A stretch of DNA of 64,000 bases from Marsupella aquatica (taxonomy: Eukaryota; Marchantiophyta), in NCBI GenBank assembly GCA_973895155.1, contig OZ316897.1:13702001-13766000 (forward strand), written 5' to 3'. Within the stretch, counting starts at the first letter, position 1; each line of letters opens with the position of its first letter. A program made the translations under genes and the position numbers. The notes below the pieces were generated by a model, which was given only the letters and a program-made list of their open reading frames with translations, ran no database searches and was not told the origin of the DNA. Shown piece by piece: positions 10,864 to 20,336 of the stretch.

Positions 10864-12242
10864 TTGCTCGTAAGAGAATATAAGTGTGTGCCTTGGATAC
10901 AGATTTAGTCACTACTATGGATGTACACCTGAAGTTGGGGACATTTTTCTTTATTTGATGGGGATTTTATGGATACAAGGTCGAATTCTCTGCTCAGAAC
11001 AGGAAAATGACAAGACTCGTGTGGTTGGAATTTTGAGGTCGATAGTAATAGCGTGATGACTGAAGAGGTCTTCGTGACCGGAGTTAAGGCGTTTTTACAA
11101 AACGTTCTCGCCATCTTGTGGAAAAAACTCAGCCAGTGATCCAGCTATGTAACAGGGAGTTGGAATTGCACCGCTCATGCATAAAGTCTATCATTGGTGC
11201 AATGATTCAGAAGGGTGCTAACCATATACGAGTATAGTGTCCAGGACTTGTACTGAGGGACAACGTTATGTGTTTGTATAGTAATTGCATCACTGCCTAA
11301 TGTCATAAAGGTAGCACGAGAATGTTGAGAGGCTCAGCCTCCTTGTGTGCAAGATGTTCAAGTTTCGAAGTTTACAAATATTAATTTTGTGCACGATGAC
11401 CTCGAAACACCTCGCTCATGACTCTGCACAGCTGCTGTTGTTATGGATAATCGAAACCTGATCTGTACTTGTCCCACGTGAAAGTATCTTCGTCCCGGTT
11501 CGAAATCAAAGGCTGCAAAATGCCAGTCTCTGTCATCGCGTAAAAACGTATCCGTTCAAAATGTTCGTGAGATTGTTTTTACTTTGAAACGTTGAATGAT
11601 GCAAAAAATCAAGAAGGTCCAGCTTTTCGAGAGTAGGTCAGTATAGATCACCATCCATCACTAGTAGATGAACTCCACATAGTAATGCAATCAAACACCT
11701 GGTAGACGAGGTTATAGTTGTCTTCCCCAGTACCTTAGTTTCTGTTGAAATAGAAATGCCCGTCACTATTTCCTTCGAATGCTGTCGTTAATCTTTACTC
11801 AGGTGCCACACCTTGTAGGTTGGACCAAACATGTAACAAGGTAAAGGAAGACAGATTCAACTTAATTCACCACCATTTCAACCACTTTCCAATTTTGAAA
11901 ATCTCCATATTCAGAGCTGAGCTCACGACTTTTGAGGACTCCTGCAACAATTTTGATTCAGTACTCCACAGCATAATAATACGCCTGAGGCGAGATGTAC
12001 ACGTTCAGCATTACTCAGCTGAAAAACAGTTATGCTCAGCAGGATAGTCTCAACATGTCATGTGAGTAATGACTGCAAACCTCCGAAAGTAGGAGCCTAA
12101 CTTGCCAACAATAACAATTCCAGCTAGACAGTGAGTTAAGAATAAGATTTTCAGCTAGACAGGCATGAAGGGTACTCGACAAAACAGGGTTGTGAGCGCC
12201 ATCTATTGACAAATGTGCAGGGCATAGATGGGACAACATCTG
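10864..12242. other. Intergenic, no recognised gene
   Basis: Only short open frames, the longest about 75 residues and without recognisable motifs on either strand. Confidence 0.4.
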
Positions 12243-12635
12243 AACAAGGTAACTAGCGTCGTTTTGGATGGTAATCAAAATTTGTCATTTTTATCTGAAG
12301 GGGTCGGAGATTGAATTGAAGGGACAGAAACTGCACTCCGGCTCAATCAGTGCTTAGCCAAGGTACCTCCGGGGTGATGTTAAGTAATTTCCAACATACC
12401 TAAGAGGACAAAAGTTGTACTCTGAGTTGGAACGGTAAACATTCTAAACAAGGTCATCTGGTATCACAGTGCCCTTTCGAATGGTAACCAAAATTAGTCA
12501 GTTTTTTTCTAAAGGACTCGGAGATTGATATAAGGGAACATATCAAACTGCACTCTGACCCACTAAGAATAAAAGTGTTTGGCAGAGGTACCTCCCGGGT
12601 GATAAACAGAATTTCCAGCATATCAGAAGAGAAAA
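12243..12635. repeat. Diverged tandem duplication, period about 205 bp
   Basis: The segments at about 12243-12410 and 12448-12630 share ACAAGGT, TGGTAA.CAAAATT, TCGGAGATTG, AACTGCACTC, GAGGTACCTCC-like and GGGTGATG/A blocks in the same order, with many substitutions and small indels. It lies in the 3' flank of the ATP synthase subunit gene (minus strand). No coding role is apparent. Confidence 0.7.
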
Positions 12636-13165
12636 AGAAGCTTTACTTCAAGGGAAAGCAGTTGTAATCCAATTTGACAGCTATAGAATTTCTCAGTAGA
12701 GACAGGGTCGAGAGTGGGGAAGTAGAAGACATAACATGCAGTGAATAGACTCTTGCAACTTCCAAGGAAACCAGAGTGAATTCCGAATCCTAAGCTCCGT
12801 AGGCCCTGCAACAGCATCATTCCTGATCTAAAATTTAGGGCATGAAAAGGCGGTAACACCAGGGGAGGATCCGCAACTCAATATTTATTCAATCCACAAA
12901 ATCGTGTTTTAACCTTCATGTTCATTCATAGCCATATTTCCATTTCCTGAAAATTTCATGGCCATTCAAAAAATGCTGCAAGGAAAAGTAGACATCTCCT
13001 TTCTCGTTGCTCCGTCAACATCAGCTGTAGCAACCAGAGCCAAGAATACTCGGCTGATTCCGACGCCCACGTCCAGAGTCATTTCTGAGCCATTCATTTA
13101 TTTCCACACAACGTTTGATAAAATTTCCTTCACTATCATAGCGTCATCGTCCTCCTGGCCTTCAA

Positions 13166-13345
13166 TCAACGGTGAGCATTAGGGTTGATCATGGTCGACT
13201 TCTGCGCATCCTTCGGATCAAGGGAGAGAGTGAGCTTGACCACAACGAACAAGGTAGTGGCAAAGCCGGCCATGAAAGGCCAGTTACGCTTCGCTTCTGA
13301 GAAAATGACCTGGGTAAAAGGCCTTCCCACCACTGGTCCCGCCAT
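13166..13345 (-). CDS. Mitochondrial ATP synthase 6 kDa subunit (plant-specific small subunit)
   Basis: A 59-residue frame on the minus strand. It has a basic, aromatic lead-in (FTQVIFSEAKRNWPF), one membrane segment at about residues 22-42 (WPFMAGFATTLFVVVKLTLS) and a short charged tail with LDPKDAQKS. This matches the plant ATP synthase 6 kDa family, small single-span proteins of the membrane part of the mitochondrial ATP synthase, which share the pattern K-R-x-W-P-F-x-x-G-F-A-x-T and a downstream D-A-x-x-S. The ATG at 13345 was chosen because it sits in a good context (GCTATGGCG) and gives family length; the frame also opens upstream at 13417, adding 24 residues that the family lacks. The stop TGA is at 13166-13168. 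The antisense strand has a longer open frame, judged a shadow. Confidence 0.75.
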   Translation of the reverse strand: MAGPVVGRPFTQVIFSEAKRNWPFMAGFATTLFVVVKLTLSLDPKDAQKSTMINPNAHR

Positions 13346-14239
13346 AGCGCCGACTCCTGCCTCCCAAGTGACTGAAGCTGCTCTGGTGCGACTGGCAAGC
13401 CTCTTTAGCCACTGCACATTACGGTTTGACCAATCAATTCTCCGGCCTCAGATTTCGACACACGAGCAACAACAAGGACAACCAAAATTCGACCGTAACG
13501 ACGGTCAACAAAACCCACCGAGACGAAATTGCTCCGCCACTGCTCTCTACACAATCCTATGCTCATTCTCCAGAACAGAAGGACGGATAAATTCTCATGG
13601 CCACAGAACTCCTCTACAGTAGCAATAAAAACCGAAATTCCCCCCATTGCATAACCCAACCAACGCCAATTCGGAAAACCTCATCATCGTTCAATCGAGC
13701 GTAAGCAACAAAGGTGCAGCACAGTATATCTCACCTGAGAGCGCGTAGAGTGTGTATCACCGGACTCACGGAGATTCAATGCAGAGAAAGGCTCGTTCAG
13801 AAGTGTGATCAAGAATGTGAGAGCAGTGAGCTTTGGCAGCCCTAGACATCGAAACACGATCTCACGATTTGCCGAATGCTGTCAAAATTGGTCTGGGTCC
13901 CAAACTCCCATGGACCACCTAGATGTATGGGCCCCAAACTCTCATGGACCGGCTCCAAACCCTAAACAGTATACTAGAGGTTTCTAAATTTTTGCCGGGG
14001 CCGAGAATATCATCTTGTATGAGATGGAGAGAATTTGAGGGCCCCATGGACCACTAGGTTGGTCATTGAGACCCCCATGGACCACATTTTCACAAAAAAT
14101 AATTATAGTAATGATATTCACACACTCTAACATTTTTTTAGTTTTGGGAATGAGTTAGTGGACCTCCTAGCTATTTTGCTTAGCAAGACTCAAGTATGAG
14201 TAACAAGGGCCACTAGGTGCAGCTAGCAGAAAGAGACAA

Positions 14240-14241
<2 letters not shown>
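13346..14241. other. 5' flank of the ATP synthase gene, then repeat with GGTCCATGGG motifs
   Basis: About 13.35-13.75 kb is probably promoter and 5' UTR of the small ATP synthase gene. From about 13885 to 14095 come four occurrences of an (inverted) GGTCCATGGGRG motif within AAACTCCCATGGACCAC-like contexts. The same motif recurs at about 16020, 55987, 56712 and 56745, so a short dispersed element family is likely. No gene is recognised. Confidence 0.45.

Positions 14242-14276
<35 letters not shown>
14242..14276. repeat. (GA)n microsatellite
   Basis: About 17 uninterrupted GA units. Confidence 0.97.
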
Positions 14277-14278
<2 letters not shown>

Positions 14279-14494
14279 ACTACTAGCTAGTGTATTGCTT
14301 CCTAGAGCTTTAGAGAGCAACCTAAATGAGTGTCAATGATCTTCTTTGCAATATTTTTGGATTAACCCAAATCTATAGGACTGCTTCAATCGATGCAAAT
14401 ATTTGCTCTTCATCAATACTCAATTTAGTACATAGTGTGAATCATCACTCTTGATCCTCCACTATTTCTTCTTTTTTGGATTTTCCTGGAAAAT

Positions 14495-14956
14495 TGTTAG
14501 GATCACGGAAATGTAACCATAGTTAGACTAACCGTGATCGTAGACGTGGTTAAGTTAACTAAGTTGCTCCGGGTGGCACCTGGCTGTATGTTGAGCATTC
14601 ATTTGCTCTGTGGTCCTTTTTGGGGCTCTGTTTTTGTTTATTGAAGGCCTTCAAGGTCTCCCCCCCCCCCTCCGTGGGGTTCACGCGAAAAAAAGAAGAA
14701 GTTGCACACTATATCCTAAGTGGTGTTTGCTAGGATAGATGGAAGTAAGGCTCATTGTTATGGGCCACTTGAAAAATGAGGATAACTTACACTATGGAGA
14801 TTTGGTATGGCCGACGGGCTTAGGGTTCAGTAAAACTCTCGTGTGTGTTCCCATGGACGTAACCTCAAGGAGGTGAATCACTTATCTCTTGTGTCAACTA
14901 CTTGCGCGTTGGAAGCGTCATGTGCTTACTGTCATGAATGTCGCCCATGCTCAACA
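14495..14956 (+). mobile_element. Copia-like LTR copy interrupted by a LINE fragment
   Basis: It begins TGTTAGGATC and ends CATGCTCAACA, the TG..CA pattern of an LTR with TGTTG/CAACA-type ends. Its body aligns in inverse orientation with the 16912-17350 solo LTR: shared blocks include GTTGCACACTATATC, AAGGCTCATTGTTATGG, GCCGACGGGCTTAG, TGTGTTCCCATGGACGTA and CTCAAGGAGGTGAA. No matching 5-bp target duplication was found at its edges, so it may have lost one side. The LINE insertion at 14568-14698 splits it. A third, more diverged copy is at about 19548-19800. Confidence 0.75.
14568..14698 (+). mobile_element. 5'-truncated LINE insertion inside an LTR, flanked by AAGTTGC
   Basis: Compared with the sister LTR at 16912-17350, this copy has 131 extra bases between two copies of AAGTTGC (14561-14567 and 14699-14705). 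The sister has a single AAGTTGC followed directly by ACACTATATC. The insert is T- and C-rich, contains a run of about 12 C and CCGTGGGGTTCACGCG, and ends in an A-rich tail GAAAAAAAGAAG next to the right target copy. This is the form of a short target-primed LINE insertion on the plus strand. Confidence 0.8.
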
Positions 14957-16478
14957 TGGACAACTAGTGTCTTAAGTCCCCCCCATGATTCATTTTCCTA
15001 AACTTATGGTTTTGATTGAATTGATTGTCATTACTCATGCAAGTAAGTATGTGTAACTTATGTGCACAACTATTCTATATCTTTATTCCATAAGACTTGT
15101 ACTTTTCCTGATCATTATGTTATGTGTATTTCTTTGCTTGTGCCCTACTTCAATGCTTGTATCCCATTCATTGTTAAAAGATACTATTTTCTTTGCATAT
15201 ACTATACTTCTACTATTGTATTTTATTGTAAAAAATTAGATCTCTTACACATATCATTACAAGACAAAAAAACAAAGCATGTTCCGTGATGAACATGCTA
15301 GAAAATAGACATTATGCTCAGGGTATTTCTCTACAGAGACATCTGAAAGTCAAATAGACCATAATAGTTGAGATCATCTCATCAGTTATGGGCCATTTTC
15401 ATCAGTCAACCTGATATCAGTTGTCACATCATCTCAAAGAGGCTGCCAAGTTGCGACACAAAATAAATGCAAATTTAAAATTAAAAAAATCTTCAAAATG
15501 TGAGTGAGGCCGCCAAGAGATGGCCAGGTGTCCAAACGGTATGTACACATGATTGCATTGGATTTCTAAAAATTTCCATTTTTCCATTTTGGGGGGTTTT
15601 TTTTTGGGTCCGTACGCCCATCTCAGCGAGGTCAGGTGAGATTGAGTCAATCTCAGCTGCCCAGTTGAGATGTACAAAAGTGCGAAGGACCCATCATCAG
15701 CTACTCAGCTGAGATTCAAAATTTAAAGGCGACAAAACTGATAACTGAGATCAACAGCTGCTATGAGTCCTCAGCCATTGATAACTAATGTTGTGTACCC
15801 CACAACAGTTGATAAGTTTGGATAGAGCATAGCAACCATGTTAATTGTTTTTGAGTAATATGTTTCCTTTGTATAAATGCTGGTGTCTGAAAGTGTTTAG
15901 TCCATTGGAGTCCATACATCAAATCTTGTGGTCCATCTTCCAAACTTGTACAATTTGTCCTTAATTTCTTCTCTTGCATCTCCAAACAACCAATATGGGA
16001 TTATTGGAATTCTCAAATGTGGTCCATGGGAGTATTGTATGAAACCGTTTGGTTTATGGAAGCTCGTATGGAAGCTCACTAGACTAAACTAAGAAAAAAT
16101 GGAATTATCTTACACTAGATTGTACATTACTTTGTTGAGAGTTCTCATTGTAGATTCTTTTTTCTTTTCTTGTTAGAAAATGGGAGCAAGTTTTGTTACA
16201 GACTCCATGCATCAAGGGAAAGTGCACACATTCTACACCATTGAGTGCATTTAGTGTTCTCATCTTGCCCCCAGGCAAGGGAGAATTAAATCTAATCTAT
16301 GTCAATTTCCAAAGTCTGCTTTTTTGGCCCTAAGTCTGTCTTTTGTTCCCTAATGGACCAGTTGATGTCCAATAGAGTGAATACACCAAGTGTCCCATTG
16401 TTGGTGACCCACCATTCATCAATCTATGCGCTCTAAGCTATTGATTAGGGACTTGAAGTTGCATGCAAAGTGTATAGT
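14957..16478. other. Intergenic, AT-rich, no recognised gene
   Basis: No domains are recognised. Copies of the GGTCCATGGGAG repeat lie near 15.9-16.04 kb. The block at about 15380-15790 repeats CAGCTGAGAT-like words several times (CATCAGTTATGG, TCAACCTGA, CTCAGCTGAGATT), suggesting small internal duplications. Confidence 0.4.
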
Positions 16479-16911
16479 ATATCAGTGGTGGACCTTACCA
16501 CCCAGCGCCCTCACCAATCTCAGCACTTGCGCCTAAGTGCCCTTGGTGCCCGAACGCCTCCACGGAATAGCTCGAGCAAGCATCCAAGTACCTTTAGCAC
16601 CACCAACGGCCACTCCCATACGAAGCCGCACTTGCTCACCTACTCGACCGCTACTCAACGGTCCTCATTGTCTGCACAAACAACCAAACACCTTGGTAAG
16701 TAACCCCTTTGGATCTAGAACTCGCCAAGTCTAGCATCCTAACTCAAGCTCAACAGACGTTGGTAAATAGGTCAGTGATAGGTCCTCCCGATGCCATAAG
16801 CCGGAACCAGAACCCACGCCCACTGTCCGTCCAGGACAGCTCCTTCCTTGGACGCGGCCCGGGTTCCCCCTCGTACCTATCCATCACCAACTGACCGCCC
16901 TGACCTCAGGA

Positions 16912-17350
16912 TGTTGAGTATAGACGACGATCGCAACGGCAAGCCCATGAACCATCCAACGCACAATAGTCGACACAAGAGATACGTGGTTCACCTCCTT
17001 GAGGCTACGTCCATGGGAACACACAAGAGAGCTTTACTGAACTCTAAGCCCGTCGGCTATACCGAGTCTCCACAGTGTAAGCTCTCCCTATCTCTCAAGT
17101 GGCTCCATAACAATGAGCCTTGGTTCTGCCTCTCCAAGCACACATGCCTCTTATGATATAGTGTGCAACTTAGTTGTACCTAACCACATAGTTGTACCTA
17201 ATCACGTAGTTGTACCTAACCACATAGTTGTACCTAATCACGTAGTTGTACCTAATCACGTAGTTGTACCTAACCACATAGTTGTACCAACCCACGTTGT
17301 TGTACCAACCACGTCATACCTAACCTAGACGTAAGAGTAAATACCCAACA
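16912..17350 (-). mobile_element. Nested solo LTR (Copia-like) with CAGGA target duplication
   Basis: On the plus strand it starts TGTTGAGTATAGACG and ends TACCCAACA, so on its own (minus) strand it has TGTTGGGTA...CTCAACA ends. It is flanked by CAGGA at 16907-16911 and 17351-17355. The related LTR at 62.6-64 kb has the unoccupied site, a single CAGGA at 63025-63029 followed by CATGCTCATGG. Its length is 439 bp, of which 144 bp is an 18-bp minisatellite. The 14495-14956 copy is the same family. Confidence 0.93.
17173..17316. repeat. 18-bp minisatellite, 8 units, inside the nested LTR
   Basis: Eight consecutive 18-bp units of the form GTTGTACCTAAYCACRTA; two alternating variants (ACCACATA and ATCACGTA) fill the first six and the last two are diverged (CAACCCACG, CAACCACG). 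The 14.5 kb sister LTR lacks the array, so it expanded within this copy or subfamily. An open frame through it, repeating a six-residue VVPNH-type word, is a by-product of the 18-bp period. Confidence 0.95.
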
Positions 17351-18419
17351 CAGGACATGCTCATGGCCCAAATAGCGTAGCTTGTCCTAAAGCTTGTCCC
17401 AAGCTTGTCTCAACACGTCGGGACCAGAACGGCCCCGACTCTAACACCGACTCCCGGTTTGCCCCACTGATGGTCTAGGGACCGAGCGCCCTTGGGACTC
17501 AGCCTCCATACCTACTTGGCCTTGCCTCCCCAATGCAAGCTCCCTTGGGAGGCTGAACGCGACCCGGCTGCTGTTCGACAGGATTTGGCAAACGGGCGAG
17601 CTAACACCCGCTAACCACGAGAACCCATGGCACCCCCAGACCCAGCTGAGATCAGGAGGGCGTAGCCCTTTTCAAGAGATTTCCAACGAACCCAAGAAGT
17701 CCTCCAACGGACTTCCCGTTGGGAAGATATCGCCATTTTCGTTTGACGGTTTCCCTTAGTGTCGCGATCGCCGCGGCTCACGACTTCGGCTCGCCTTTAG
17801 CCCCCAGGGAGACACCACTCCCCTCATATATACTTCTGGAGACCTGCCACCCCCGGACCAGCTTTGGTCCCTAAACATTTGGCCCCCAACCCGGATCCCA
17901 TCGCGCATAAAGGGCGCGCCACCAACTGGCAACGCCCATAACTTTCTTGATAGACATCCGCAAGCGGAGTGCCTTAGCCTGTTGTGACCGGGCCGACCCA
18001 GTGCTCATGCCTAGGCCCTCAGGTCTGATCGCCGCTCGGGGCCCCCGACCGGCCCAACCCGGATCGGGCCACAACTTGCGCCCCAAGCGTCCGTTGCCAA
18101 TGGCAACAACTCCATTGGCCTTGGGTTTAGAGGAGCTCACTCCCAAGCCCTCCGAACTCAAAGCCCATCCGACGGTCCGGACGACCATCCTTGAGCCCGG
18201 CCATTTCCCCTTGACCCAACCAGCCATAGGCTAGTCCAAGTCCTTAGTGTGTGTCCCCAGCTTGGCCCCTTGCCTCGCTAGCGCCACGTCTCATTGCCCA
18301 CAAGTCTCCCCATGCTAAGTCCTCCCCGGATGGCCTATCCGGGCCTGGACCATAAGGGAGCTCGGCGTCGGAGTCAGCGACACCGGAGCTAAGTGTTAAG
18401 GTAGTCGAGTTCCGCAACT

Positions 18420-20336
18420 ATATCTCTGGTAAGTGAACACCTGCAGCAACAGATCATAAGCTGCTAAATGTGCAAACTAAGGCAGCATTTAAAGTGGGAG
18501 TGATGGGTGTTCACTTGAGTGAAGATCTTCACTGCTGCTTTAGGGCTCGTGCAGGACCTGACTAGCACACTCTTAGAGTTAAGGCAAATTTATTATTACC
18601 ATGACTAATTCATGACTTGATCCCAAAAATTGCTTCACCGCAATTAGACTTAGTAACTCTAAATGGAGCCAACATTGTAACTTTTAGTTAAAAAATAAAA
18701 CACTGGGTTAGCTGGTCTTTCCTCCTCAATTTTCCTCTTGTATTTTTCCATGAGTTTCCTCTTGTAGCCCCTCTTCTAGCAACATATGGTTTTGTTGGCG
18801 TATTTTAAACACCCTTCTAAACAATGCACTCCTAAGGCAATCAGACTCATCTTGTTGTCCCTTTTTCTCCAATGCTAGCAGGATCTTTTCTACCTACCAA
18901 CATTGGAGGTCTTTGGGGCACTTCACCCTAGCCTTGATAATTTCTTTCAAGCTTGTGAGATATGTTGTGCAGAACGGAGGCCTTTTCCCCTAGCTTCAAT
19001 CCTCACCAGCTTCTTTCGGTAGCAGAGTGACGAGTTAAAGATCGAAATAAATAAAGAGTAACCACTACCACTCCAATATAGTGATGCACTATCTAACTAT
19101 ATAATTGCAATCCAAAGCTACCCTGTCTAGAGTGAAGCTTCTAGATTGTGACTCCATGGCATCACTGAGGTTATGGTGAGAGTGGAAAATAGGGGTTGAG
19201 GACCGGGTGAGTCTCTGAAATTTGTGGAGCAAGCTTAAATGGCCTCATCTCTATTTATCTTAAAAGAACATTAGCACTCAGGCTAGTCACTCTAATGGTT
19301 CACATTAGCACAATCCTGTAACTACATAATTGCAATCACAAGCCACTCTCCTATGGTAGAGTGAAGCCCCGAGTGAAGCCTCTAGATTGTGACCCCGGGT
19401 GTAACTGAAGTTGGAGGTGCAAGTGGAAAACAGGGAGAGGGGGCATCTAGCTATATAATCTCAATTGAAAGCTACTCTTCAAGGTTTACTCTTTAAAGTG
19501 AAGCTTTTATGCATTTTATTCTTGGGTCCAGAGTTGCTTTGTAACCATAGTTAGTCTAACCACACCCAACAACTTGATCATTGTTAGAAATGCCACTTAG
19601 TAAGTACACACACGCAAAAGCCAACTTGTGAATGGAACTCAGGTTCATTGATGGCTGAAGAGACATAAAGCTTGTGTTGGAGAGACTTGGTATGGCTGGT
19701 AAACCAGAGTGCAATAAAGTTCTCTTATATGTTCCCCTTGATTCACATCTCTTGTTAAGACTAATTGCTCATGGGATGTTTCATTGTGCATGCTCTCTAG
19801 GAGGGGTCTATCGCTCAAGAAAAGACTCTAGACCTTGATTCTGGGGCCGTAACTCAAATTGCATTGTGAGTGGAAAATGAAGATTGGAGGTGAGTGGAAA
19901 ATTTGCATTGTGAGTGGAAATTGAAGATTGGGGGCACGGTGAGTCTTTGGAAATAGGCTTGAATATGCTCACCTCTATATAAGTTCAATACTTACACTCA
20001 AGCAAGTGCCATAGCTAATGGTGTACATCTAGAGTCCTAACTAAGTTTACAAGTGTGACAAGAAAACACTCTTCTAACATTTTGGAGGTGAGGCTCTGAA
20101 GTCTCTGCAGGAATGCTTTACCGATCTACACTTACAGAAGAATAGTCACTCTTCTCGATCAGTTTTTCTGTCGAGAGGAACGGCAATGCGAAGAGCTGCG
20201 TAATTTAAGATCTTTCACTTTCTTGGCCTCGCTGGAAGGTAAGGATCTCTCCTCGTGAACTAGGGCAGAGGAATTTTCGCGACGAATTGGGCTTTGTTGT
20301 GGGCTGAGAATTGGTTCACTAGGCAGGCAAACAATC
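18420..20336. other. Intergenic with dispersed repeats, upstream of the RHIP1-like gene
   Basis: Inverse copies of the CTAGAGGCTTCACTCTAG-ending repeat lie at about 19070-19260 and 19320-19450. A diverged copy of the Copia-like LTR family spans about 19548-19800 (CTTGGTATGGCTGG, AATAAAGTTCTCTTATATGTTCCCC). At about 19850-19950 a GCATTGTGAGTGGAAAATGAAGATTG unit is partly duplicated. The last 250 bases are the likely promoter and 5' UTR of the gene starting at 20337. Confidence 0.5.

Larger units (their letters stand above)
16484..18419 (-). mobile_element. Solo LTR of a Ty3/gypsy-type family, target duplication ATATC
   Basis: This GC-rich block is the same sequence family as the LTR at 62623-64000, in the same orientation. 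Shared landmarks in order include GTGGACCTTRCCACC at the left edge, CATACGAAGCCGCACTTGCT, AGGACATGCTCATGGCCC, AACACGTCGGGACCAGAA, CCGCGGCTCACGACTT and CCCAAGCGTCCGTTGCC. It is bounded by ATATC on both sides (16479-16483 and 18420-18424). With a 5-bp duplication its minus-strand ends are AGTTGC...CCACCACT, a three-base inverted AGT/ACT pair rather than TG/CA. No primer-binding site or coding region flanks it, so it is a solo LTR. Its own length is about 1.49 kb after removing the nested LTR at 16912-17350. Confidence 0.85.

Noticed and set aside
13185-13622. 145-residue plus-strand open frame
   Set aside because: It lies antisense to the ATP synthase 6 kDa subunit, which has the better family match; the plus frame has no recognisable domain.
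17113-17328. Open frame with a repeated VVPNHI/VVPNHV hexapeptide
   Set aside because: It is the translation of the 18-bp minisatellite inside an LTR; any 3n-period repeat without stops gives this.
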